Positions 33,929 to 45,422 of a DNA stretch of 64,000 nucleotides are shown here, piece by piece (positions within the stretch are counted from its first letter, which is position 1; every line of letters begins with the position of its first letter). A program made the translations under genes and the position numbers. Source of the DNA: Laccaria trichodermophora. Its lineage: Eukaryota > Basidiomycota > Agaricomycetes > Agaricales > Hydnangiaceae. The notes beneath the pieces were generated by a model. That model was not told the DNA's origin and made no database searches. It worked only from the letters and a program-made list of their open reading frames with translations. The DNA lies in the NCBI GenBank assembly GCA_018417955.1, contig JACTVC010000005.1, positions 434,001 to 498,000 of the forward strand, written 5' to 3'.

Positions 33929-35930
33929 ATGGAATCTCCAGTGATACCGTCTCTGGGAGCTCGCCTGAGCTATATCGGTCAGCTAGGCTCCGTCAGATAT
34001 GTTGGTCCTGTCGATGGCGCCACAGGCTTGTGGTTGGGTATTGAATGGGATGACCCAACACGCGGCAAGCACAATGGATCCAAAAACAACAAATTCTATT
34101 TTGCTTGTCGGTAAGCTGCTGTACGGTTGAACGCTTACATCCATCATTTCGCATCCTTTACCAGTTCCCCAACTGCAGGGTCTTTTATCAGGCCATCTAA
34201 AGACATATTCTATGGAACATCCTTTCTCGATGCGCTGATGTCGAAATATATGGAGGCCCTACATGGCTCCGCCTCTCAAGAGACAGTGGTGTTGGGATCA
34301 TCACAAGGTGCCATTGAAATTGAAGCTGTTAATCTAGACAAGATCAGGGCGAAACTTTCAAACCTGGCAAGGTTACGTGAGGTCAGTTTGAATAAGGAAG
34401 GTGTGGCAGCGGCTGATCCTCCAGGCGCCATTCGGAATGTTTGTCCTAGTGAGCATCTGCGATTTTTTTTTGGTGTCCTGAATGATCTCTATCTAGATAT
34501 CCGTGGTCTGGATCTTTCGATGAGCCTCTTGCCCAGCTGGGACGAGGTGGCGCTGATAAGCTCCGAACTTCCCTCATTAGAGAGGTTAGCCTTGAAGTGA
34601 GCGGGGATCACTCGTCCGAGTGTTGTGCATTCATTTCAAGTTTTCATAACACAGCCGGTCTCGGCTCCTACCTCCTTCCAAGATGAACGTAATGGAATCA
34701 TCATTCCTCCGCTTAACAGAACTTCAAATGAACGGCACATTGGTAACATGGAGAGAAATGCAGGTCATCACGGCCTTCATGCCCCAGCTGCGGTTAGTGG
34801 AAATGGGCTATAACCAAATTGACAACCTCTCAAGTGATCCGGACAAACCTTTGTCCAACTCCTCCATTCAAGTACTCAATCTAGACAATAACCTGTGTAG
34901 TGACTGGGTTCAAATATGCTCATCTCTACAAGCTTATAGGCTGTAAGTCAATCTTATGTCCTTTGAGAATTCATCTCATTTCGAAAAGACTGGGCCGCGT
35001 TATCCTGACCTCAAATGGGATTCGTGTGATTCCTTTCCCAAACCCAACACATATGCAGCTTTACGGGATCAAGCACCTCTCTCTCTCATCCAACTTTCTA
35101 AGCGAATGGACCGACATTGATGCCGTGTCATTGTGGTTTCCTGCTCTAGAAACACTGTCGCTGAGCGGCAATCCACTTATGGGGGACGCTCACCCCCCTC
35201 TGTTCACCAGCTCGGAATCAACATCTTCAAGTCATAGCCCTGCAATGCACTCCCGGCCCTTCGTGATTGCCAGGATTCCATCCCTGTTGACTCTTGACGG
35301 AACTTCAGTGCGTGTACTCCAAATCCGCCTTCGCGGTCCGGCGGCTCACTGCCTCTCAGATATCGACGAGAGAACGAACAGACTCGGAGCTTTTCTACCT
35401 CTCCCAGGTTTTAAAATCGGGTGCAGCATCACAGGAAGAACGGTGTCAAATGTTTCGCCAATGGGATAACTTGTGTAAAAGTGAGAGGACATGTCCCGTT
35501 GATGTTATGTTGTCATCCATAACGCCGGTAGAGCATGGCACTCCGGATGAAATTTCGACGCGAGTTGTTTCTTCTGACAAGCTCAGCAACCATCTGATAG
35601 GTAGGCCATCACACAATTAAGATCCACATTATCTCTAAACCGCCAGACTTGGAATTATATCGGTGTTTTGAGCCCCCATCAGATTCAGGCGGAGTTGACC
35701 AGCTCCTCCAGACTACACAAGCAGTCCATCTTCGCGTCCTCCCAAGTTTGTCGTTGCGACATTTCAGAGCGAAAATAGGGAAAGTGGCGAAAGCTAGCAG
35801 AGCTACCGTGACCTGTTGGTTGAGGATGAGGGATGGGACTCTTGCCGAGCTCAAGTCCAACGATGATAATCGAGACCTTAGCTGGATGGGCTTGGAGAGC
35901 GGATCACAGATCATATACCATTATGAATAG
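33929..35930 (+). CDS. Tubulin-folding cofactor E
   Basis: Chaperone that with cofactors C and D assembles the alpha/beta-tubulin dimer. Domains: N-terminal CAP-Gly (LSYIGQLGSVRYVGPVDG, WLGIEWDDPTRGKHNGS), which binds the alpha-tubulin tail; leucine-rich repeats (LSLSSNFLSEW, LETLSLSGNPL); the LRR cap region (ISTRERTDSELFYLSQVLK); and a C-terminal ubiquitin-like domain ending SGSQIIYHYE. About eight introns. The first intron follows FYFACR and has acceptor TTTACCAG. The intron after LDGTS must be removed to enter ISTRERTD. ATG at 33929 gives MESPVIPSLG. Divergent from the HIBCH gene and convergent with the SR protein gene. Confidence 0.9.
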
Positions 35931-36357
35931 ACACGCAAACAATGAGGTTTTCAACAAAGTGGCGGTATATACGGAAACCCAGAGGTATCCAGGATCCTTT
36001 GAATTTCCTCTCAAAATGGTGGCGGTAAACGACTCGCCAAGTACCGAGAAATTCTGAGGGCTCATATGAAAGGCGAAGAAAGATACGGTCGGGTTTTGCT
36101 CCTTCCGGGATGCCTTGACCGATTGGATCCAGCGCTCAAAGTTAAGGGGGATATAGATTTTCAATCTTTTGTCGTCCCATTCGCCGGTGTTCCTCATAAA
36201 TCCTGACACGAGGTGTGGACCAACCATTGACCATGAGATGTACACGGGGCCCCTTAAACGACAACACCATATTCGAGGAAGTCCAAGACAGAAGGGAAAT
36301 AAACCATCGATCGCCGTCCGATTTTAATCTCGATCCCGGTAGCGTACTAAGATCCAC
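35931..36357. other. Convergent intergenic region
   Basis: 427 bases between the stops of the tubulin cofactor and SR-like genes. Open frames here have no domain. Probably only 3' untranslated sequence. Confidence 0.4.
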
Positions 36358-37762
36358 TCAACGCGACCATCCGCCATCACCGTTTGCGTGCCTCGGCCTA
36401 TCGTCGTAGCGCTCATCTTTCTCGTCGCGTCGCCTGTCGTCTCTGCGGCGTTCTGGTTCGTCCCTGCGTCGGTCATAATAATAATCAGGGGGTCTGCGGT
36501 CATCATAGCCTCCTCGCCGGTAATCATCGTACCCTGCAGGCCTTTTATCATCAACCTCCCTCCTGGGGGGCGGAGACCTGGGCGGACGACGGTCCTCATG
36601 TTCGGCACGACGAGGAGGTGACCTAGATCGGTCCCGGCGATATCCCCTATCATCCCTATCTCGGTAGCGGTCCTCACGGGGGCGGTCGTCGCGGCGATCG
36701 TCGCGACGATAGTTGTCAGGGCCCGAGCGCTAGCAAAAACCGTAAGTGTGTTGACGATGCTAGATTAAGGCGAAAACGTACAGAGTCATCCAAGGCGACA
36801 CGGACTGGTCGACCACGGAGATCCTTACCGTCCAATTCTTTTACTGCGCGATCAGCATCCTCACGGGATAGATACTCCAATACCCTGATACGAGGTCAAA
36901 AAGACTCATTAAGTACCCGGTTGATATGCATACCCTTGACCGGGAACGTCACGGTCGATATCTGCGAAGGATACACTGCCGGCGTCGCGTCCAAAGTCTT
37001 TCAAGTCCTACGGATGATTATGAAGTGTTAGGTCCAGCCATCCCATTTTCTAGCAATAAAATAATCAATTTTGCCACGATGTGACTGTTTTAGTGGTCAT
37101 CGGAAGATGAGGTGGTGGAGACCGAGAGAAGAACGGGAGGAACGCTTGGAAGGGAAAGGCTCCATACCTGCCAACTCGTGTCACGGGACACGCCTGAAAC
37201 GATTAGGCGAATGCCAGGGGGCCTCCGCGACCGCGGAGCGCTGCGAAAAAAACCATATGGACGATCAGAGAGAATTCAGACTGTGTTTTCAACCATACCC
37301 ATGACCCCCTCTATCGTTGTCATAAACCTCCCGACGTGGGCGACTCTCCTTCGCGAACTCGACGACAATGCTGCCAGCAGAGTAAAAACGATGAACAATG
37401 CAAGACGTTCTTTGCTCACTTGACACCCATGAAGGGTTTCCCATTGAAGTTGTGTACCGCGTCCTCCGCGTCCTGTCGAGTACGTTAGTACGTCCAAGCT
37501 ATGAAGGGGGGTTCGTCGCTGCCTTAGCGTTTTCAAATTCGACAAAGCCGAAACCTAAGGCCAGATTAGCTTGCGGAGAGCGTTGATAACGCTGAGTGCC
37601 AACCAGTCATAACACGACAATCGATGATACGACCATAGCCGTCAAAAAATTTGGACACATCATCTGAACGAGCATCCGTAGGTAATCCTAGGAAAAGCTG
37701 AGAATACGGTGATGAGAATATGCGAGAGGAAACTTACTGCCAAGGTAGAGACGTCTCGACAT
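36358..37762 (-). CDS. SR-like RNA-binding protein with two RRMs
   Basis: Probable pre-mRNA splicing or mRNA-export factor resembling Srp2/Npl3-type proteins. Exons joined by eye give RRM1 with RNP2 LYLGRLP and RNP1 FGFVEFE, then DAEDAVHNFNGKPF, a short basic linker, RRM2 with RLIVSGV, FGRDAGSVSFADI and EDADRAVKELDG, then a tail of about 115 residues made of RD, RR and DDR blocks (DDRRDDRPREDRYRDRDD, RDRSRSPPRR). Few true RS dipeptides are present. Introns are short; the one at 37473-37522 starts with GC and holds a perfect TACTAAC branch sequence (minus strand, 37484-37490). The first intron ends TTCCTAG, giving LYLGRLPTD. Confidence 0.87.
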
Positions 37763-37901
37763 CGTAGTTGGGAACAAGTTGGAAATTGTCTGTCTGAGTT
37801 TCAAACCTATCACATTAGTTTCTCCCATGCACGGACCACCCAATTTTATGTACATACAAATTTGATAACTAGTACTGAGGTACTTTATACTTAGAGATAT
37901 T

Positions 37902-39868
37902 CTAATGCTGCGACCAATCAATGGAATTGATGTCGATTCCCTCCTGGACCATCTCCCAGAGTGGGCTAGAAATGAAGTTAGCGCGCCACATTTCAAAATT
38001 CAACAAGTCACACCTCATTTCTCTTAGCCTGTGAACCGTCTTGATAATGTGTTGCACCACAAAGTCAATTTCAGCCTCGGTTGTAAACCGCCCAATGCCA
38101 AAACGTAATGAAGAATGCGCCATGTCCTCCGCAGCGCCTAACGGGAATCAGATATCATTGAGACCCTTGTAGTAAAGACTGACCAAGTGCACGTAAGACA
38201 TAAGAAGGTTCGAGTGAAGCTGATGTGCAAGCACTCCCTGACGATAACGCAATATCCTAGGAAGGATTTGTAGCAGTAGTGAGCGGGGTGTGAATATGAC
38301 TGACCTTCAACGCCATCAAAAGGCTCTCTCCTTCAACATATGAGAAGCTGAGGTTGACGCAACCTGGATATCCATTCACATCTCCATTCCGTACAACATG
38401 TTCCACTTGTGCGTTGATGGTGTCAATCAACCTATCTGACAATTGTTTGATTCGGATGTGGTCCCGCTAAGGTGACAAGGCAAAATCAGAACGATGGAAT
38501 TTAAGCAACATCCCAAGAGTCAGTACCCCTGCACTGAAGTCATCATTGAGCTGGTTCTAACGGTGACAGACCAAAAAACGGTTTGCACACGAACCACTCA
38601 ATTCGACGTTGTGCGTCTTTGAAACGCGGATATCATCACACAAGGACACAAAGTAGGAAAGCTCACCTGCATTTCCTTTTGCGCGATTCGCGCCGCCTCG
38701 CCCAATCCTACGACTAAAGCAGTGGCCAGAGTACCACTTCTCAGTCCTCGCTCCTGGCCTCCACCACTCAAAATCGGCTCCAGTCTGACCCTAGGCCGTC
38801 TCCGCACATATGCTGCACCGATACCTTTGGGACCGTAGAGCTTGTGTCCTGATATACTCATGAGGTCGATGTTCATTTCATTGACATCCAGAGGTATTTT
38901 CCCAACAGCTTGTGCCCCGTCAGTGTGAAAGTAGACTCCACGGTGCTTGCGACAAATGGCACCAATCTCCTTCAATGGTTGAATTACGCCAGTTTCGTTA
39001 TTGACGGCCATTATGGAAACAAGGGATGTACTTGGGCGAATGGCTGCCTCAAGCTCTTCCAGCGAGATAACGCCATTTTTCTGAACAGGTAGGTATGTGA
39101 TGTCGAACCCCTCCTCGCTGAGCTTGCGGCACGAATCTAGAACGCATTTGTGTTCCTACGTATCCTGTTGGTAGCGGAATTTTCTCAAGTTTCAACCAAG
39201 CTTACTGTTTGCGTTGTAATGATGTGCCTTTTCTTCTCCTTGTGAAATCGCGCAACGCCCTTTATCGCCATATTATTAGTTTCCGTCGCGCCCGAAGTGA
39301 AAACGACATCTTTGGCGTCAGCTCCAATTAAATCCGCGACATGCTACGGGGATTGAGTTTGGAATGACATCAGTCGATCCGTGCTCACCTTGCGGGAATC
39401 CTCAACGGCTTGTTCGGCCTCCCAACCATACGCATGGGTTCGACTATGTGGATTGCCGTATTGATCCGTGAGGTAGGGCAACATTGCGTCCAGAACACGG
39501 GGATCTACTGGAGTTGTAGCCTAAGAGTTATGAGAACCAGGGAGCCAGAAAAGATGATCCAACGCACCTGCATGTCCAAATAGATTGGGCGTATTTTTTC
39601 CTTGAATGAACCTTCACGAAGCGAAGGTTCCAACTTGAAACCAAGCATATCTGACGGGCAACAAAAAGTCCAGCTAAGATGATAACGAGAATAAATAAAG
39701 AAACATACCTCCTCGTGGTGTAAAATGTGCCTCATCCTGATAAGTCGAAGGTACGTCGACTACACTTGCCCTGTCGGCCCCGGACGGCTGAACAAACGAA
39801 CGGCGAGACGAAACACAAGCTCTGGTTGCAATCCTCCGGGCAGCACTGCGTGGTAGCTTTGCTAGCAT
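37902..39868 (-). CDS. NFS1: Cysteine desulfurase NFS1, mitochondrial
   Basis: PLP enzyme that takes sulfur from cysteine for iron-sulfur cluster assembly and tRNA thiolation. Starts with a basic leader ([23 protein letters not shown]), a mitochondrial presequence. Core motifs: [93 protein letters not shown] with the PLP lysine, and [16 protein letters not shown] with the sulfur-carrying cysteine. The end, [11 protein letters not shown], is the usual eukaryotic C-terminus. About nine introns. Length matches the family. Confidence 0.95.
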
Positions 39869-40080
39869 GTTATCGTGCTACGAAGAAAATCGAGTTTAAC
39901 CGTGGAAGGAATGACGAACATTTCCGGCAAGTGATTATATACAACGGTCACGTGACAGATTATGTATCTTTACATCAGAACTTAGAAGTCCTACCCCATG
40001 TCCTATAAAAAGATGAGGACCACCGCTGGGCATCCGCAAGTTCTACCGGGAATCCCATTTCAGACATTCCTTTGCCTCAC

Positions 40081-40994
40081 TCATTTCCGTTTAGATGCGC
40101 TTGGAGGCGGTGGCAATAGTGGGAACCCGCCTCCGCCTCCCCCACTCCCCGTCGTACTACTTTCAGATGAACCTGTTTCCAAACCAAACAGGTTCTCTCC
40201 AAGGGCGGCTTTAGCGCGGCCAGGGATTGCGATGGAGAATGTTTGTCCTTCTTTGAGGCTATAATCCTTCTTTGGCCCTGCCGGCAGGTGAGGAGAGGGG
40301 GAATCGCTCGACGTCGAAGGAGGGCTAAGGCTTGCTTTGTAACGCCTAGTTAAATTGTTTAATTAGTGGAGTTGCAAGTACCAGCGGTGCATACTTTTCG
40401 TAGTCCTGCAAAGCGACATCTGTAAATATCACGATCGGTTAAAGCAACATGAACGGTAAAACAGCATAACCCACTGAAGTCGAAGCTATCTGTGCGTTCG
40501 GCAAAGCCAATGCCAATATAGGCCTTCTTCCCTTCGTCCTCGACGCGCACAACGAAATATCGAGAAGAATCTAGGACAGCCTCGACGGAGGGCCGCGTAG
40601 GATGGTATTCTGCTTTAGCAAATACTTTCAAGACTTTAGAAAACGACCTTTGCGTTACACAATTTACGTACATTCCCCTGGATAACTTGGTGTGAGTTGG
40701 AATTTTGTCACTGCATATTGAGACGCCAACTTCACCAGTTTGTGCATCCTCGAACTGCAAACTTACACCCTTGGAGGTCTCTATGATTCGGAGGCGACCT
40801 TTCCAGAGCGGTTTGGCAAGATCCCCCCATTCGTTGGCACGATGTCCTTCGTTGGCTTTCAAGGGCGGTATTTTGTATACTAAGTATATCGAACTGTCAA
40901 CTGCGTTCCACGAAGATTGTGATGATCTTATAGACATACCAGAGACCTCACGAGCGATGTACAGAATTGACTCGATATCCTCCTCGAAATCCAT
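40081..40994 (-). CDS. NECAP-like endocytic adaptor protein
   Basis: NECAPs bind the AP-2 ear and assist clathrin vesicle formation. The N-terminal PH-like domain is plain: IYLVYKIPPLKANEGHRANE, WKGRLRIIETSKGVSLQFED, VEAVLDSSRYFVVRVEDEG, KAYIGIGFAERTDSFDF. Three exons: the first intron ends TATTTACAG, giving VALQDYEK, the second joins to RYKASLSPPS. The tail carries SLKEGQTFSIAIPG as in animal NECAPs, then ENLFGLETG, a run of glycines and a Pro-rich end (FPLLPPPPSASKRK) instead of the WxxF motifs of mammals. 128 bases separate its start from that of CSN8 on the other strand. Confidence 0.9.
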
Positions 40995-41122
40995 TTTGAT
41001 GAAGGGGGAACGAATGAGTGGGTATGTGGGATGTAGTAGTACAGCTTTTGATCAGTCAATGAGGTATTTATTCAACGTGACATAAAGTAGGTAGATTGTC
41101 CCATCACTGTACTGCACTGAAA

Positions 41123-42159
41123 ATGGTCGGGCCACCTACTCCTCCTCCAACTACTGCCGCAGAACTTCGCGATGAGGCTCGAACGGCGGCGTCTACCACT
41201 CACCCAGCCACCACCGCACCTTCCACAGCATCTCAACCTCGACCTGATAACTTTCAGTACAGATTTCCCGCAGTTGTCGAAGCAACTTCCAAGAAAGACT
41301 ACAAACGATTGATTCAGATAGCCGAAGAAACTGACCTAAATGTACGATTGCCTCAAACTGTGTACCATTATGTTGATTGTCAATTCATATCAGGCAAATG
41401 GTGACCGACTGCCAACACGTCTGCTGATAATAGCGCCTCTCGTGCTCGCGTATTTGATCTTAGACGATCTGTAAGACCACAACAAAACCAATTTCGTAAA
41501 TTGCTTCGAACATTGTTGCCAGTGCTCCTGCTCGGTATGTTCTGGCAAGGCTACCCGAAAATCTTGCATCCCTGCCTTTGACGAAATCGTTGGCGGGACT
41601 TGCTGTGTCGAGCGTAAACAGGCAGCATGGTAAAGTGTATGCTCAAGCCGAACACATCTTCAGTCTTGTTGCGCAGCCAGATTTCATCGACAGAGAACTG
41701 GCGTCGGTGCTGGCGAGTTTGATTACAGCGTTCGTGGGTGAGTTGCCTCTACTGCTAAGCATTTGTTCATAGCAATCATATATTTGTTGTAGCCGAGTTT
41801 CGCCACAGAACTTTTCTCCTTCTCTCCAAGGCATACACGTCTTTGCCGCTATCTCTCGCGCAAACATATATCGGATTGACCGCTAAAGAGATTATTACTG
41901 GTGCGTATCGAGGATGCCGTTTTAGCCTCGATTAATGACATGTTTCAGAATCTGACAAATTCGGGTGGGTGTACGACCCCTCCACACAGATGCTCCAGCC
42001 ATATTCAAAGGCCGAGCCTTCCAACAAGTCAAGTAGGCGATTTCTTCAACTCCCAGCATTCCCGTCCCCCTGACACGTACTTTAGCCATCACAACACCCC
42101 CGTCATCCCTCTCTACCTTCCATCTCGTAGCGGACAGTGTAGGTAAACTTGAGTTTTGA
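41123..42159 (+). CDS. COP9 signalosome subunit 8 (CSN8, PCI domain)
   Basis: Subunit of the complex that removes NEDD8 from cullins. About six exons. The N-terminus is Thr/Ala/Pro-rich (PPTPPPTTAAELRDEA), followed by helices YKRLIQIAEETDLN, LPTRLLIIAPLVLAYLILDDL and the PCI winged-helix part (YTSLPLSLAQTYIGLTAKEII, FGWVYDPSTQMLQPY), which matches the CSN8/PSMD8/eIF3K family. The order of helices and size favour CSN8, but PSMD8-like cannot be excluded. The last short exon after the intron at 42031 gives TDSVGKLEF and the stop at 42157; a different 3' end is possible. Confidence 0.75.
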
Positions 42160-43560
42160 CGGCGCCAATTAGTATACTGGCGTGACATGTGGTCGTCCTA
42201 TGCCTGCAATGCCCCTTCACAATACCTCATTGTTGATCATCGGCGTGACGACGAGTGGAGAGTCGCTCAAAGGCAAAATTCATGGGCGATTGAGTCTTCC
42301 GATGGCTGTTAAGCTGATGCGTAGAAACGGAGCATAATCCGGCTGGGAGTACATCAATTCTGTCTGCGCAGTCGTCAACGTGCTGAGCGATTCATGATAT
42401 TGAGCATTTCAACAACCGTGTACTGCGGTTGGCATTAGCTTTCTCCCTCGTTTCTCTCACGAACCCCTCCATCGCCGTTGCTTGGAGCAATACCAATCGA
42501 TGTGTTCACTACGTAGGCGAGGAAGCAATCCACTGAGAGCATGAAGGTAAAAAAAATGGGGGAAGATGGAATACTAAGAGTTAAGTGACCTATCCTGAAA
42601 GAAATGAGAACTCTCAGATGGGCTCGCTTGATGCAAGACAAAAGTGGGCATTGAGATGAGTTTCCGCAGATGTTACTTACAACGAGATGGCTCTGAATAT
42701 TTTGATTCCCAAGAAGTGAAGCTGTGTTGTCTCTTGGATTGGTGGCTTGATAACTTTGTAAATTACCAAAGGTTGTCAAAAATAAGACGGTACATATTCA
42801 TCATCATTGGGTAGGCGCCCGATGAATGAATTATCGAGGTGTATGTTCATTCATTATTGATAGAATCTGGCCACAGCCGATACCCTTATTTCTTGTAGTA
42901 GAAGGGGATGGCTATGCTGCCATATTCATAGGCAATATCACCGGGCTCGTATGTTGTGGGCGTCCATCGTTTGATTTCGGACAACACTGGACCAATACGA
43001 TCCTATCGCAGGTCTCAAGGTATAGAGGTCCTATAGAAGATTGATCTAACTGTATACCTGAAGACTGTTGTCCAAATTTCCTTGTTTGGACAAAATAGCC
43101 ATTGTAGGTAGAGAAACCCTTCATGTGGGCGGCGCACCTTGAGCAGTGCTGCATCGGCTTTGAATTCCCCTAATGTAAGTTCCCGAGCAAACTCGTGGAA
43201 CAATGGACAGCAGCTTGCATCACCCAAAGGTTTCTATACCTAGAACGGCTGTTTAGTTTTTAAACAAGGGTGTTCGAAAGAAGTTCGAAGTGGCCAACGA
43301 TTATGCAGTCAGCTGTAATAAGAAACTATTTTGAGATTCTCCGACACCGACGAAGTTAGGATTTATTGAGCACCTTTCATCTTTCAGTCGATTAGATACG
43401 GGACAGGACAGTGGCTTGTTCGTCTTCCTGGACATTGGGGTGAGAAAAGAGCAGCGATGGGTCACATGACCGTATGTATTAGGGGGGATAACACTGCTGA
43501 CCTGCTGCCAACACAAGTTTTTGCGAATATCCTCCAATTATACTCAAGTTCGGTCGCAAG
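42160..43560. other. 1.4-kb region with no resolved gene
   Basis: No gene can be supported. A minus-strand frame at 43015-43227 (GDASCCPLFHEFAREL, GFLYLQWLFCPNKEIW) has a protein-like composition but no recognised domain and no matching exons on either side. A 9-base inverted repeat (ATGAATGAA at 42822-42830, TTCATTCAT at 42846-42854) could form a small hairpin. The last few hundred bases are the promoter of the next gene. Confidence 0.4.
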
Positions 43561-45290
43561 ATGCCTGCCAATGTGCCATCGAATTTAACAGGCTCCGAAC
43601 CTAGTTCTCAAATGGTTACAATTAGCTCGATGACTCCAGTAGGTGCGGTCCAAGCTTTGGCAACATAGACCTCATCATTTATAACTTTCCGTCCTACCCT
43701 CCCAGTCTTCCTCAGACGCGTCGCCGGAAAAATGGCATGATCTACAATTCTCTTGGGCAGGAAAGATTTTGAAATTGCAAATTGCCGATTCAGACAGGTC
43801 GCGTGCTTTAAGACAATGTGGACTGCATACTCACTTACGAAAAAAGAATTTTTGATCTTAAGTCATCTCTTTTTGAGTTGACCAAAGTTCCGTTCGAAAG
43901 ACAGAAGATCCTTGGTTTAGTCAAGGGGAAATTACCTCCAGATCAGGTCCGAATGTAAGTGCACCCACTGTGTTTCGTGAATGTCTTTGTCAGTGACCTT
44001 GCCAGCTCCGATCTCGGTTTGGTTCCAGGCAAGAAATTTACCTTGGTTGGAACGCCTGAAGGCGACGAGATCAAAGATCCCTCGAGTCTGTACCACACTT
44101 CCTTACACTGATTGACGCTATTGACAATTTGACCAGAGCTAGAATTTCTTCCGGACGTGTTGAATGACTTGGATGTCGATTTGGTTGAAAATTTGGCGGC
44201 AAGTACTGCGTATCAACAAGATAAAAGGAATATCCGCAAAGTCAGAGAGGCAACCGAGAAACTACAGGTCAACATAATTCACCCTCTACGTGAAGGAAAA
44301 AAATTGCTGGTTTTGGACATAGACTATAGTGAGCATTTGAATCTATGTGGATTATTCGTTTGTGACAATCATTGCTAGCCATATTGGATACGAAACCCCT
44401 TACGTCTGGAAGTCTTCCGCCCGCTGAATGTGCCCGGCCCCGCTTGCACGAATTCTTGGAAGCCATATACCCCCATTACGACAGTGAGTGCCAAGTGACG
44501 TTTCAAGAGAAGTTGAGATTAAATAATCCTCGAATGTAGTCTGCATCTGGTATGACTATCCTTTTTAAGGGTCATAGATTACGACTTCGCCTTAGGTCGC
44601 AGACTAGTTGGATTTGGCTTGAAACCAAACTTGTGGAACTGGGAATGGTAGGATCGAACAGAAATTACCAGGTAGGCGTCACTAGCATATTGTTTTCAAT
44701 GACAGAACCTCACAAACTACCCTCCAAGATCTCCTTCGGTGAGCAAAAAAAGCGCCCCGCCAAAGGCTTGCTAAACGTGTCGTAGTTCTGGACAAAACAT
44801 GTATGTTTCCCGTCTTTACGGAACGAGATGGAAAGCCCTGGTCACATTCTGTGAAAGCTTTACAAATAATATGGAACCATTTTTCTCAGTTGTACGTATC
44901 ATCTATTGCCGTCTTCGTCACAGCTCTAATCGCGGGTGGTTTTCAGCAACGCTGCAAACACGATTCACGTTGACGATCTTGTGAGTGTCCCTCTCAGTCT
45001 GGCGTCTGGACCAAAATTGAAAGCTTCGTTAATCGGAAGAGTCGGAACTTTGCACTCAATCCTGGTGAAGGCCTGAAAATCCATCCCTTCAAAAATGCGC
45101 ACACACAAGACGCTATGGCCGACAGGGAGCTTGACAAGCTCAGCCAGTACATGCTGCACATTGCGAATATTGAAGATTTCAGAACGCTGAAACACAAGGT
45201 GGGTTTGTTATTATATTTTGCCAATATTGAGAGTTCTTAGTTGAGCAGGAGTGGAAGGCTGTCGTGAAAGTTTTGTCTCGTCTACACTAG
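43561..45290 (+). CDS. Ubiquitin-like domain phosphatase, UBLCP1-like
   Basis: Nuclear proteasome phosphatase: the ubiquitin-like domain docks on the 19S particle and the HAD/FCP1-type domain dephosphorylates it. The N-terminal ubiquitin fold is spread over several exons (LQFSWAGKILKLQI, VPFERQKILGLVKGKLP, PGKKFTLVGTPE). The phosphatase part has LLVLDIDYTILDTKP, the D-x-D-x-T signature, recovered by removing an intron inside the Thr codon. YDICIWSQTSWIWLETKL and TIHVDDLSRNFALNPGEGLKI follow, then a helical end (LSQYMLHIANIEDFR). About nine introns. ATG at 43561 gives MPANVPSNLTGSEP. Confidence 0.88.
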
Positions 45291-45422
45291 CCTCTATACA
45301 CCCAAGAGACAAGAGTGCTGCTATTGGTTCTGCGATCATATACCCTGATGTAACACACGTCTTCTTTCTCTGGTCTCCGTCGTAGTTCTCTTATTTCCTT
45401 AGGAGATTACCTTTTTGTACAT

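Noticed and set aside
36384..36626. Plus-strand frames antisense to the SR-like tail
   Set aside because: Open only because the Arg/Asp-rich coding strand has few stops in antisense; the minus-strand gene explains them.
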